This document shows positions 27,577-36,263 of a stretch of DNA of 64,000 nt, piece by piece. Source of the DNA: Nocardia nova (GTDB lineage Bacteria; Actinomycetota; Actinomycetes; Mycobacteriales; Mycobacteriaceae); assembly GCF_002933465.1 (NCBI RefSeq), contig NZ_PSZE01000019.1, forward strand, positions 1 to 64,000, in the 5' to 3' direction. Made by a program: the position numbers and the translations under genes. The notes under the pieces are model-generated. The model was not told the origin of the DNA, ran no database searches, and saw only the letters and a program-made list of their open reading frames with translations. Position 1 is the first letter of the stretch, and every line of letters begins with the position of its first letter.

Positions 27577-27860
27577 TCAGTCCGGTGCCCCCTGCGGCTG
27601 GTTCCTGCCGACGGTGATGCCGATGACGGTCGGTATGCACAGCGCGAGCCCCCACGGCACCTCGCCCCAGAACGGCCAGAAGTATCCGGCGCCGATGGCC
27701 AGCCAGATCACGACGCACAGGATGTTGACGAAGACCCAGGGCGTCCACATGATCAGCACCCAGGGCGGCACCCGCCCGGCCCGGGCGGCGCCCGCCCGGC
27801 CCGCCGCTCGACGATCTTCTCCCGGTCCGCGTCCGAGGCCCGCACGTGCTCGTTTCCCAC
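27577..27860 (-). pseudogene. DUF1707 / two-transmembrane protein, broken by an out-of-frame deletion
   Basis: From a GTG at 27860 the frame reads VGNEHVRASDADREKIVER, the usual start of a DUF1707 domain, then runs into a Gly/Pro/Arg stretch and stops. In another frame, from about 27800, homology resumes as RVPPWVLIMWTPWVFVNILC with two hydrophobic helices and ends at 27577, as in 2TM-domain proteins. The rest of the DUF1707 domain, about 40 residues in homologues I recall, is missing and the frame is lost. The junction is a very GC-rich GGCGGG run, so a sequencing collapse must also be considered. Confidence 0.6.
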
Positions 27861-27973
27861 GGGCCAAGCCTAGAGGCGACCCTCGCCACGCGCCGGGGAA
27901 CATCACCCGGAACTCGTACGGGCAGGCGGTAATCCGCTTGCGCTCCCCCGCCGCCCTCGCCCAGGCTGAGGCG

Positions 27974-28999
27974 GTGCCGACTCCGAACGGACCGCCGATC
28001 GCGCTCCCACCCGAGGTCGTCGAGACCGTGAGCACGGTCTTCGGCGCGCGCGGCCGGACCTGGCTCGCCGAACTTCCCGAGCGCGTCGAGACTCTGTGCG
28101 CGCTCTGGCAACTGACGCCGCTCGGCTCCGCGTTCGCCGGTGGCACCCATTCCTATGCCGCTCCCGTTCGCCGCGCCGACGATTCGGTGGCGGTGCTGAA
28201 GATTCCGGTGGTCGACGAGGAGAACATGGGTGAGGCGGCCGGGCTGTACTGCTACGACGGCGACGGATCGGTCCGCCTGCACGACTACGATCCCGGCAGC
28301 GGCGCCCTGCTGCTGGAGTGGGCGCGGCCGGGTACGCCACTGCTGGCGCAGCCCGGATTCCCCAGCCTGGAAGGTCTGCCGGAACATGCGGACAAGGTCG
28401 ATCTGGCCTGCCGCTTGTATCGGCGTCTGCGCCGGCCGCCCGTCGCTCTACCCGACGGTTATCCGGACATTCCCACCGTTTCCGCCCTGGTCGCCGACTG
28501 GACGGTCCGCTTCGGACAGCCGAAACCCGAACTGACCCACACCGTTCCGTCCACCCTGCTGGACGCCGCGGTGGCTCGATGCGCCGAACTGTCCCGGCCG
28601 CGGGAACCGCTGGTCGTCGTCAATCGCGATACCCACCTGGGCAATATCGTTGCCGCCGAACGGGAGCCGTGGCTGCTGATCGACCCGAAACCGTATCTCG
28701 GCGAGGCCGCATTCGATATCGGCTTCCTGATCACGATTCGGATTCAGCGCTTGCCGACCGCCGAGCACGCGAAACGAATGGTCACTGCCACTGCCGCGGC
28801 CACCGGCGTCGACCCCGGGCGAGCGTGGCGGTGGGCGTTTCTGCGGGCAATGGAGGAAATATCCTGGGCCGTCGATGATCACGCACCCGAAGACCTGCGG
28901 TTACACCTCGCCGTCGCCACCGCGCTGCACGCCGTCGCGGCGTCGTTCGAGGTGAATCGAGGCCCGGCGAACCCGCCGAGTCCGAAACACCGGCGATGA
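27974..28999 (+). CDS. APH(6)/hydroxyurea phosphotransferase-family kinase
   Basis: 341 residues from a GTG at 27974. The aminoglycoside/hydroxyurea phosphotransferase pattern is clear: FAGGTHSYAAPVRRADDSVAVLKIP, VDEENMGEAAGLYCYDGDGSV, the catalytic loop VVNRDTHLGNIVAAE and the metal-binding WLLIDPKPYLGEAAFDIGFL. Enzymes of this family phosphorylate streptomycin at position 6 or hydroxyurea. Actinobacterial chromosomes often carry such genes without proven resistance, so the substrate is open. It stands alone. Confidence 0.87.
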   Translation: MPTPNGPPIALPPEVVETVSTVFGARGRTWLAELPERVETLCALWQLTPLGSAFAGGTHSYAAPVRRADDSVAVLKIPVVDEENMGEAAGLYCYDGDGSVRLHDYDPGSGALLLEWARPGTPLLAQPGFPSLEGLPEHADKVDLACRLYRRLRRPPVALPDGYPDIPTVSALVADWTVRFGQPKPELTHTVPSTLLDAAVARCAELSRPREPLVVVNRDTHLGNIVAAEREPWLLIDPKPYLGEAAFDIGFLITIRIQRLPTAEHAKRMVTATAAATGVDPGRAWRWAFLRAMEEISWAVDDHAPEDLRLHLAVATALHAVAASFEVNRGPANPPSPKHRR

Positions 29000-29285
29000 A
29001 CATATTCCCTACCGAGCCGTAGATAACGAATCGGTCGCTGCCACCCGGAATTGCTGCTATCTTTGCTGTCGTCGGGTGCTGGGGCCGATCGGGATCCTCT
29101 ACCGGTAGGTCGATGGTGAATTCGCCTGTCCGGTAAGCGCTTCGAGGTCCCATTCAGGTTAGGTGCAGTATCATCCTGCCTGCCGCGTTCCCGCCGTCCG
29201 ACCTGAGTGTTATCCCGGCCGCGCCGATCGCGGTCGTCGAGTTGGAAAGGACGAAGCGGCCGGAAATCCGGCACCGAGGGAACTG

Positions 29286-30770
29286 ATGAATCAAGCTACC
29301 GCCGTGACTCTTTCGTGGATCCTCGCCGCCATTCTGATACTGACGATCGCGGGAGCTCTGTACGCCGCGTATTACGCGTCGCAGCAGCGCGCCCGCGCCC
29401 GCAGTGCCGAGGCGGAATTGCGCGCCCACGAGGACGAGCTCGAACATTTCACGAGCACCACAATGGGTTTGGTGGCCGACTCGGTGCGCCGCGCCGAATC
29501 GACGGTCGAATTGCCCGCCATCGACCGCGGCGGTTCTCGCTTCGCCCAGCTGCTGCAGCGGCTGACCGAGCGTTACGCCGACGACCTGCACCGAGTGGCC
29601 GCCGAAACCCATGAGCGCACCAGCCACGAGCTGGAATACGAGAAGCAGCAGGCGATCTCCGCCACCGAGGCCGACATCCGCGAACAGATCGAGAACGCCT
29701 CCCGCGAGGCGACCAGCGCCGCGGTGCGCGCGTTCGGCACCTCCGTGGTCAGCCTGGGCGCCGACGTCGGCCAGGTGGTGAGCACCGCGCTGCGCCAGCA
29801 CCGCGGTGACGACGTCTACGAGACGCTGATCCGCATCGACCACAGCGTCCAGCAGATGATCCGCCAGGCGCAGTCGTACGTGATCGTCTGTGGCGGTCTG
29901 CCCGGTCGCCGCTGGCCGCAGCAGTCGCTGACCGACATCGTCGGCGGCGCGATCGGCCGCGTCCGCGACTTCACCCGGATTCGGCCGCAGCAGCTCGATC
30001 GGGTGATCATCAGCCGTGCGGTCGAACCGCTCGTGCACACGATGGCCACCCTGCTGGACAACGCCCTGCGCTACTCGCCGCCGACCTCGTTCGTGGACGT
30101 CACCTTCCAGGAAGGCCACCACGGCTTGACGGTGATCATCGACGACGCCGGCGTGCGGATGAACCCCGAACAGATGGAAGAGGCCCGCCAGATCCTCGCC
30201 GGCGAGCGCACCGTCGACATCCACCAACTGGGCCCGACCCCGCGGGTGGGTTTCCCAGGCATCGCCGCGCTGGCCCGCCGCTACGGCTTCACCGTGTACA
30301 TCGACGGACCCAATATCTACGGTGGTATGCGCGCGATGGTCTACGTGCCCGAGGGACTGCTGGCCGCGCGGCCCGACAACCTCGAAAGCGTCACGGCCCC
30401 ACCGATTTCCACACCGATCGAGGTCGCCGCGATACCCGCCGCGGGCGGGAGCGCTCATGCCGCCCCCGCCCCGGTGACCCTCTCCGCGGCACCGGCCGCC
30501 CCGGTCGCCGAGGCGGAGCCGCTGCCGGCCGCGGACCCGACACCGACCGGTCAGTCGTCCACGGTGCACGAGATCACGCCGGGCGGGCTGCCGCGCCGGC
30601 GGCGGCGCAGCGTGGCGTTGCCCGCCTCCGCCCGCGGGCCCCGCACCGATACCGGACAGCCGCATACCGATACGGGCCTGCCCCGGGTCGATATCGCCGA
30701 AGCCTGGCAGACCGGTTCCACCAGCGGACGTGCAGCCGCACATGACAACTCCGAAGGGATGACATCCTGA
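29286..30770 (+). CDS. Conservon sensor-like ATPase (CvnA type)
   Basis: 494 residues from the ATG at 29286 (GAGGGA upstream). One N-terminal TM helix (about 7-29), a coiled-coil cytoplasmic region with VSTALRQH, then a GHKL ATPase domain with the N box MATLLDNALRYSPP and IIDDAGVRMNPEQM. There is no canonical phospho-His box. A long Pro/Ala-rich tail of about 130 residues follows. This is the CvnA type of Streptomyces conservons, a membrane ATPase that works with three small partners encoded next: roadblock, DUF742 and GTPase. The signal is unknown. Confidence 0.9.
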   Translation: MNQATAVTLSWILAAILILTIAGALYAAYYASQQRARARSAEAELRAHEDELEHFTSTTMGLVADSVRRAESTVELPAIDRGGSRFAQLLQRLTERYADDLHRVAAETHERTSHELEYEKQQAISATEADIREQIENASREATSAAVRAFGTSVVSLGADVGQVVSTALRQHRGDDVYETLIRIDHSVQQMIRQAQSYVIVCGGLPGRRWPQQSLTDIVGGAIGRVRDFTRIRPQQLDRVIISRAVEPLVHTMATLLDNALRYSPPTSFVDVTFQEGHHGLTVIIDDAGVRMNPEQMEEARQILAGERTVDIHQLGPTPRVGFPGIAALARRYGFTVYIDGPNIYGGMRAMVYVPEGLLAARPDNLESVTAPPISTPIEVAAIPAAGGSAHAAPAPVTLSAAPAAPVAEAEPLPAADPTPTGQSSTVHEITPGGLPRRRRRSVALPASARGPRTDTGQPHTDTGLPRVDIAEAWQTGSTSGRAAAHDNSEGMTS

Positions 30771-31198
30771 TGGCCACACCCGGCACCACTGTGACCGACG
30801 GCGATAACAAGCTGTCGTGGATGCTCGAGGATCTGACCGTTCCCGGCGTCCGATTCGCCGTACTACTGTCCGAAGACGGCCTGCGCATCGCTCACGTCGG
30901 TGCCATCTCCCTCGACGACGCCGAGCGCTTCGCCGCCGCGGCCTCCGGCCTCAGATCCCTGGGTAAGGCCCTCAGCGAATTCTGCGGCGGAGCGAACACG
31001 GTGCGCCAGAACATGACCGAGTACGACGAGGGCATGATCTTCATCACTGCGGCCGGTGAGGGCGCCCTGATCGGCGTCTCGACCATGTCCGACGTGGATG
31101 TCAGCATGGTCGCTCACCGGATGAACGAACTCGCCGTCAGAGTCGGCCGCGAACTCGGCAGCCTGCCCCGCCACAGGCCCGGTAGCGATCGGGCATGA
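30770..31198 (+). CDS. Roadblock/LC7-domain protein (CvnB type)
   Basis: 142 residues; the ATG overlaps the preceding stop by one base (TGATG). The roadblock fold shows as LSWMLEDLTVPGVRFAVLLS EDGLRIAHVG and GMIFITAAGEGALIGVSTM. In conservons this protein acts like a regulator (GAP-like or scaffold) for the small GTPase CvnD, analogous to MglB with MglA. It is cytoplasmic and found in nearly all conservons. Confidence 0.93.
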   Translation: MATPGTTVTDGDNKLSWMLEDLTVPGVRFAVLLSEDGLRIAHVGAISLDDAERFAAAASGLRSLGKALSEFCGGANTVRQNMTEYDEGMIFITAAGEGALIGVSTMSDVDVSMVAHRMNELAVRVGRELGSLPRHRPGSDRA

Positions 31199-31545
31199 GC
31201 AAGCACCGGCGCGATCCCGACCTGGTCCGTGCCTACGTACGCACGGGCGGACGTACCCGTGCGACTCGCTCGGTCGACCTGGTGACACTTGTTGTGGCAG
31301 CACAGGATCCGACGCCCGGTGCCAGTCCGGACGCGCGCCGGGTTTTGAACGTCTGCAGTCGGCACGCTGCACTGTCGCTCGCCGAAGTGGCCGCATATCT
31401 CGACCTGCCGCCCTCGGTAGTGAAGATCGTGGTATCGGACCTGCTCGACAGCGGCCATCTGGTCAACCCGACCCCGGCGGACCATGTGCCGGAGGTCGCC
31501 CTGCTCGAGGAGGTACTGAATGGGCTCCGCGCTCTCGCCGTCTGA
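31195..31545 (+). CDS. DUF742 protein (CvnC type)
   Basis: 116 residues, overlapping the roadblock gene by four bases (ATGA). It has the DUF742 pattern: DPDLVRAYVRTGGRT at the start and a winged-helix-like part ALSLAEVAAYLDLPPSVVKI VVSDLLDSGHL near the end. This suggests a DNA- or protein-binding winged helix in the conservon complex. Its 3' end overlaps the GTPase gene by 26 bases. Confidence 0.92.
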   Translation: MSKHRRDPDLVRAYVRTGGRTRATRSVDLVTLVVAAQDPTPGASPDARRVLNVCSRHAALSLAEVAAYLDLPPSVVKIVVSDLLDSGHLVNPTPADHVPEVALLEEVLNGLRALAV

Positions 31546-32167
31546 GCGCCCGACCGCCCTGTCCGAACGACCCGCCACTGTGACCGACCGTACGGTCGAC
31601 TATGTACCGGAAACGGTCACGCGATCGGTGAAGCTGTTGGTAGCAGGTAATTTCGGCGTCGGTAAGACCACGTTCGTCAGCAGCGTCTCGGAGATTCGTC
31701 CGCTGCGCACCGAAGAGACCATCACCGAGGCCAGCGTCGGTATCGACGATATGGCCGGTCTCCCGGGCAAGCAGACCACCACGGTGGCCATGGATTTCGG
31801 GCGCATCACGCTCAATCCGCAACTGGCACTGTATCTGTTCGGTACGCCGGGACAGCGCCGCTTCCTGCCGTTGTGGGAGGAGCTGGCCAACGGCGCACTC
31901 GGTGCGCTGGTGCTGGTCGACACCCGGCGCATCGACAAGGCGGACGAGGTGCTCTCCATCCTCGAGGAACGCGGCGTGCCGTATTCCGTGGCGATCAACG
32001 AATTCGACGGTGCGCATCGCTTCCCACTCAGCGAGATCCGCGATGCGCTGGACCTGGAACCGGGCACCCCGCTGACCGCGTTGGACGCCCGCGACCGCGG
32101 CACCTGCCTGCGATCGCTGATCACGCTGGTGGAATTCCTGTTCCACCGGCTCGAACCTCGCCCCTGA
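31520..32167 (+). CDS. Conservon small GTPase (CvnD type)
   Basis: 215 residues, starting 26 bases inside the DUF742 gene. P-loop GNFGVGKTT, switch II LFGTPGQRRFLPLW in place of DxxG, and a base-recognition segment INEFDG where Ras-like proteins have NKxD. These are the marks of conservon ATP/GTP-binding proteins related to MglA. It likely switches between GTP states controlled by the roadblock protein. A strong hairpin follows 13 bases after the stop, closing the four-gene operon. Confidence 0.92.
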   Translation: MGSALSPSERPTALSERPATVTDRTVDYVPETVTRSVKLLVAGNFGVGKTTFVSSVSEIRPLRTEETITEASVGIDDMAGLPGKQTTTVAMDFGRITLNPQLALYLFGTPGQRRFLPLWEELANGALGALVLVDTRRIDKADEVLSILEERGVPYSVAINEFDGAHRFPLSEIRDALDLEPGTPLTALDARDRGTCLRSLITLVEFLFHRLEPRP

Positions 32168-32179
32168 CCGTCTCACCCC

Positions 32180-32216
32180 GAGCAACGCCGTACCGGCCTC
32201 CGGTGCGGCGTTGCTC
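32180..32216 (+). terminator. Rho-independent-like terminator after the conservon
   Basis: GAGCAACGCCGTACCGG pairs with CCGGTGCGGCGTTGCTC with one mismatch and a three-base loop. TGTTTTC follows, giving a short U run. Its downstream side adjoins the LysR gene that ends at 32222, so it may serve both strands. Confidence 0.85.
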
Positions 32217-32221
32217 TGTTT

Positions 32222-33079
32222 TCACGAGCTGCGCAGGGCGGCCAGCAGGGTGACCAGGATGGGTGAGCGCCGGATATCGCTGCGAAGTACAGCCGAGACC
32301 GGAATGCGCAGCGGCCGGCCGGCGAGTTCCAGGGTGGCGATCCCTTCGGTGGCGCTGTCGGCGTAGAGGATCGTCCAGGCGTCGGGCCGATTGATCAACT
32401 CCATCGTCGCGGTGTGGTCCGGCGGGATCGGCGGGCCGTAACTCGGGCGGGTCGGCAGTTCGGCGAACGCGTGCCGGACCACGTTGTGCAGAAGCACCTG
32501 TTCCGTCTCCGGGGGCAGCAGCAGCGGATATTTCCCCAACTCGGCCAATGTCACATCACCGCGGCCGGCCAGCGGATGGGCGGTCGAGGCGGCGATGACG
32601 AGGTCCTCCACCCACAGTTGTTCGACCGTCAGACCAGGCTGTTCGACACTGCCGCGGATGAGAGCAAGATCACAATCACCATCGGCGACCGCAGCGATGC
32701 GCTGTCGGAAAGGCTTGATGACGAACTCGATTTCGGCACCCGGATGCGCTTCGCGTGCTCCGGCTATCGCGGACAGCGATCTTGTTGCGAAAGACATATT
32801 CGCCGCCAGGCGAATTCGTGGCCCAGAGTCGCGGACAGCTGCGCGAATAGCGGATTCGAGGCTCAGCATTTGTTTCGCAAGGGGAAGTAGCCGAACGGTT
32901 GCCTCAGTCGGCACAACGGAGCGCGTGGAGCGTTCGAAGAGCTGCACACCAAGATCGTGTTCGAGCCGCGCGATTTGATGACTGATAGCCGATTGCGATA
33001 TGAAGCAGCGCACAGCGGCGCGACTGAAGCTCAACTCCTCGCATACCGCGACGAAGTAGGTGAGCTGACGAAGTTCCAT
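32222..33079 (-). CDS. LysR-family transcriptional regulator
   Basis: 285 residues. The N-terminal helix-turn-helix MELRQLTYFVAVCEELSFSR, then SQSAISHQIARLEHDLGVQLFERS, is a LysR signature. The rest is a substrate-binding effector domain. It is divergent from the NDH-2-type gene at 33192 with 112 bases between, the classic setting for control of its neighbour. A palindrome ATTCATGAAT lies in that gap. The effector is unknown. Confidence 0.92.
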   Translation of the reverse strand: MELRQLTYFVAVCEELSFSRAAVRCFISQSAISHQIARLEHDLGVQLFERSTRSVVPTEATVRLLPLAKQMLSLESAIRAAVRDSGPRIRLAANMSFATRSLSAIAGAREAHPGAEIEFVIKPFRQRIAAVADGDCDLALIRGSVEQPGLTVEQLWVEDLVIAASTAHPLAGRGDVTLAELGKYPLLLPPETEQVLLHNVVRHAFAELPTRPSYGPPIPPDHTATMELINRPDAWTILYADSATEGIATLELAGRPLRIPVSAVLRSDIRRSPILVTLLAALRSS

Positions 33080-33090
33080 GCAAGATCTCC

Positions 33091-33100
33091 ATTCATGAAT
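33091..33100. promoter_or_regulatory. Palindrome in the LysR/NDH-2 divergent promoter
   Basis: ATTCATGAAT is a perfect 10-bp palindrome 12 bases upstream of the LysR start, in an AT-rich stretch where the two promoters must lie. It is a candidate autoregulatory site. Too short for confidence alone. Confidence 0.35.
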
Positions 33101-33191
33101 GATCTAGATAAGAGTCATCAATATTATGCGCCCTGACCCCCGAAACATCCAGGCCACGAATCGCGTTTACTCATGACAGAAGGAGGCTGTC

Positions 33192-34487
33192 ATGCAAGAC
33201 GTGGATGCGGGAATCGAAACCACCGATGTGGTCATCGTGGGTTCGGGGTTCGGCGGGCTCGCCGCCGCGAAGCAGCTCAGCAAATCGGGGATCGGCTACG
33301 TTCTCATCTCGGCGACGCCGGAACATCTGTTCCAGCCGCTGCTCTATCAGGTAGCGACGGGTGTGCTCCCGTCCACCGACATCGCCCCGCCGATCGCGCA
33401 GATCCTGCGCCGGCACAAGAACGCGGATGTGCGGCTTGGCAAGGTCGTCGATATCGACGCCGCCGCCGCTGTCCTCACCTACGAAACCGAGCAGGGGCCG
33501 CGCAAGATTCGCTATGGCTCGCTGATCGCGGCCACCGGGGCCACCCAATCGTATTTCGGCCGCGACGATTTCGCGGAGAAGACCTTCTCGCTCAAGACCA
33601 TCGACGATGCCGAATTGCTGCGGGCGCAGATCGAGCGCGTATTCGCCGAGGCGGCGAAGGCCGATCCGGAAACTCGGGAACGGCTGCTGAGCTTCGTAGT
33701 CGTCGGCGCGGGTCCGACCGGCGTCGAGGTCGCCGGTCAGCTCAAGGAGCTCGCAAAACGCCACTACCACCAGGAGATTTCGGTGACCCTGGTGGAGGGC
33801 GCGGGCGCGGTGCTGCCGCCGTTCGGTGGCAGCCTGTCGGAGTATGCCCGCAAGTCGTTGAGCCGCAACGGCGTCGAGGTACTGCTGGATACCTTCGTCA
33901 CCGATATCGAAGCCGGCAAGGTGACCGTCAAGACCAAAGACGGTGTCGAGCGCGGTATCGGCGCCGAGACCGTGGTGTGGTCGGCGGGTGTGGCGGCCGG
34001 CGGATTCGCCACGCTACTGGCCGAGGCCACCGGGTGCGAAACCGACCGTGCCGGACGGCTTCTCATCAACCCGGACTGCACGGTGGGCGGACACGCCGAC
34101 GTCTACGCGATCGGCGATATGACCTCGCTGAACGGCTATCCGGGCCAGTCGCCGACAGCCATGCAGGAGGGCCGCCACGTCGCCGACATCATCCGCGGCA
34201 AGAAGCAGCCCGGCACCCCCTTCGTGTACTGGGACAAGGGTTCGATGGCGGTGATCAGCCGGTTCAGCGCGGTCACCAAACTCAACGACCGCGTGAAGTT
34301 CACCGGCACCATCGCCTGGGCCACCTGGCTCGCCGTCCACCTGTTCTATCTGGTCGGCTTCCGTAACCGCTTCGTCGCGGTCCTGTCCTGGCTGGTGGCG
34401 TTCATCGGTACCGGCCGCCCGGGCTTCGACGAGAGTGACAAGCAGCCGCGGGCGACGAGGGTTCCCGAGAGCCGACAAGCGGCTTAG
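33192..34487 (+). CDS. ndh: Type II NADH dehydrogenase (NDH-2-like FAD oxidoreductase)
   Basis: 431 residues, with a strong AGAAGGAGG before the ATG. The FAD dinucleotide motif VVIVGSGFGGLAAAKQL is at the N-terminus; the NADH-binding motif VVVGAGPTGVEVAGQL is in the middle; VYAIGDMTSL closes the FAD site. The C-terminal about 60 residues are hydrophobic (WATWLAVHLFYLVGFRNRFV), the membrane anchor of NDH-2. It passes electrons from NADH to menaquinone without pumping. Because it is paired with a LysR gene, it may be a second, regulated copy rather than the housekeeping Ndh. Confidence 0.88.
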   Translation: MQDVDAGIETTDVVIVGSGFGGLAAAKQLSKSGIGYVLISATPEHLFQPLLYQVATGVLPSTDIAPPIAQILRRHKNADVRLGKVVDIDAAAAVLTYETEQGPRKIRYGSLIAATGATQSYFGRDDFAEKTFSLKTIDDAELLRAQIERVFAEAAKADPETRERLLSFVVVGAGPTGVEVAGQLKELAKRHYHQEISVTLVEGAGAVLPPFGGSLSEYARKSLSRNGVEVLLDTFVTDIEAGKVTVKTKDGVERGIGAETVVWSAGVAAGGFATLLAEATGCETDRAGRLLINPDCTVGGHADVYAIGDMTSLNGYPGQSPTAMQEGRHVADIIRGKKQPGTPFVYWDKGSMAVISRFSAVTKLNDRVKFTGTIAWATWLAVHLFYLVGFRNRFVAVLSWLVAFIGTGRPGFDESDKQPRATRVPESRQAA

Positions 34488-34561
34488 CCTGCCTCGACCG
34501 AATGTCCCCCTCGTCCGGGCCCGGCACTTATGCGGGCCGGAAGGCGCGGGTGCTGGCGCCG

Positions 34562-35266
34562 TCAAGCGGCTCGCTCGACCTCGGCGTCGGTCGTCGCCAT
34601 GGTGAACAGCTCCTCGGCGAGTTCGTCGGGGTGAACACGCTGCACCTCGTTCGGTTCGACGGTGGCGAAATGGCCGGAATCGAACAGCTGCTGTGCCGCA
34701 CTGTTTTCGATCAGGCGGGTGATGAGTAGCGCGCCGACACGAACACCGCTCGGGCGCACCTGCTGATCGACCGCGTAGAGGTAGTTCAGCATCGCCGATT
34801 GCGGAACGCTCGAACTGGCCAGCGCCGCTTGCGGATCGCGAATCGCACCACCCTGGGCGACGAGGACGGCGCCGGAACCGCGCGCGGTCATCGCGGGCAA
34901 CAACGCATGCATGACGCGAACCGGAGTGGTCAGGTTGATCGGCAACCAACTGCGGAGGGTGTCCGCGTCCAAGGACAACGCGTCGACCGGCAACCGGCTC
35001 ACATCCCCCGGACTGTAGACGACGACATCCGGAATGCCGTGCGCAGCGCGCAATTCGGCGAGCGCGTCGTCGATCCGAGCGTCGTCGGTCAGGTCGGCGA
35101 GCAGAGCATCCACCTCGACCCCCTCGGCCGCGAGCCGGGCACGCAGCGCTTCGAGCGTGTCGGCATTGCGTGCGATCAACGTCACCGAATAGCCGGCGCG
35201 ACCGAAACGCATGGCTGCGGACAACCCCAACGCGGGCCCCGCCCCGAACACTGCCAGATGTGGCAT
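34562..35266 (-). CDS. Short-chain dehydrogenase/reductase
   Basis: 234 residues from the ATG at 35266, with GGAGGA ten bases upstream. The NAD(P)-binding part is HLAVFGAGPALGLSAAMRFG rather than the usual TGxxxGxG, and the YxxxK motif is altered to NYLYAVDQQV. So catalysis may differ from classical members, or it may be a divergent SDR that only binds the cofactor. It is divergent from a TetR gene with clear inverted repeats between, which strongly suggests repression by that regulator. Confidence 0.82.
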   Translation of the reverse strand: MPHLAVFGAGPALGLSAAMRFGRAGYSVTLIARNADTLEALRARLAAEGVEVDALLADLTDDARIDDALAELRAAHGIPDVVVYSPGDVSRLPVDALSLDADTLRSWLPINLTTPVRVMHALLPAMTARGSGAVLVAQGGAIRDPQAALASSSVPQSAMLNYLYAVDQQVRPSGVRVGALLITRLIENSAAQQLFDSGHFATVEPNEVQRVHPDELAEELFTMATTDAEVERAA

Positions 35267-35280
35267 CGCCAGTCCTCCAT

Positions 35281-35319
35281 AACTTGATAGCCTACTCAAT
35301 TTGAGTACCCTCTCAAGTT
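35281..35319. promoter_or_regulatory. Nested inverted repeats, TetR operator between SDR and tetR genes
   Basis: TACTCAATTTGAGTA (35293-35307) is a perfect palindrome of two seven-base arms. It is bracketed by AACTTGA at 35281-35287 and TCAAGTT at 35313-35319, an inverted pair, so four half sites share one centre. A further TCAAGTT lies near 35340. The region holds both promoters, so one repressor could shut both genes. Confidence 0.7.
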
Positions 35320-35360
35320 AGGCGAAGTCGAGTGGGTTTTCAAGTTGTTAGAGTGCGTAC

Positions 35361-36026
35361 ATGGTCGAGAACATCGCGAAAGGCGGTGAACCGGCTGCGG
35401 AAGCCCGGCCTCGCCGTCGCGACGCGCGGGACAATCGCGAGAAGATCGCCGCGGCGGCCCGCCGACGGTTCACGGCCGAGGGGTTGGACGCCTCGCTGAA
35501 TCAGATCGCGCGCGACGCCGGGGTCAGTATCGGCACGCTTTACAACCACTTTCCCACCCGCGAGGCGTTGATCGACGACGCCCTCCTGGATCTGGTCGTG
35601 GCGTCGGGTCGCAGCGCGGAGGATGCCTTGCGGACGGCCGACCCCTGGGCAGGCTTGGTCGACCACCTGACGAAGCTGGCGCAGTGGCAGGCGAGCGATC
35701 GCGGCTTCACCGATATCTGCGTGTACTCGCTGCCCGCCGACAGTCCGATCGAGGTGGCGAAACAGCAGGGCCACACCCTCTTCCGGCAACTGGTCGCCCG
35801 GGCTCAGGAGGCCGGGCAGCTGCGCAGCGACATCACCGAAGCCGATCTCGGCCTTCTGCTGTGGTCGGTGGTGCGCGCGACCGACGGCGTGCGCGACGTC
35901 GCCCCCGAGGCGTGGCGCCGGCATCTGGCGGTCCTCCTCGACGGCTTACGCGCCGAGGCCGCCCATCCCCTTCCGGGAACCGCGCTCGACCACGAACAGG
36001 TCCGCGCGGCAATGACTCTGGACTGA
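35361..36026 (+). CDS. TetR-family transcriptional repressor
   Basis: 221 residues. The N-terminal helix-turn-helix reads NREKIAAAARRRFTAEGLDA, then IARDAGVSIGTLYNHFPTRE, a textbook TetR domain. The C-terminal part is a ligand-binding helical bundle of the kind found in regulators of detoxifying enzymes. It is divergent from the SDR gene across an operator, so it likely represses itself and the SDR until an inducer binds. Downstream, 36027-36263 holds nothing I can name. Confidence 0.92.
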   Translation: MVENIAKGGEPAAEARPRRRDARDNREKIAAAARRRFTAEGLDASLNQIARDAGVSIGTLYNHFPTREALIDDALLDLVVASGRSAEDALRTADPWAGLVDHLTKLAQWQASDRGFTDICVYSLPADSPIEVAKQQGHTLFRQLVARAQEAGQLRSDITEADLGLLLWSVVRATDGVRDVAPEAWRRHLAVLLDGLRAEAAHPLPGTALDHEQVRAAMTLD

Positions 36027-36263
36027 AGCATCGGAAGCCCCCCGAACACAGCAGTCCCCGGTAGTCTCCATCGATACCTGAGCCTCAGTCGTCGCTGACG
36101 GCTCCGGTTGTTCGACTGGCTTGCCGGGGGCCTGGCCAGATCCTGGAAACCACCTCGTTGGCCGATCAACGTCTCGATCGACTACGTGATGATCTCCGGT
36201 GTTCCGGTGTACTGCTAAGTCTCCTCCTGATTTTTCTCCAGTCAAGACCACAGGGAGGAAAAA

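Noticed and set aside
29154..30779. 541-codon frame opposite the conservon ATPase
   Set aside because: Antisense shadow; the plus-strand protein has clear domains and a ribosome site.
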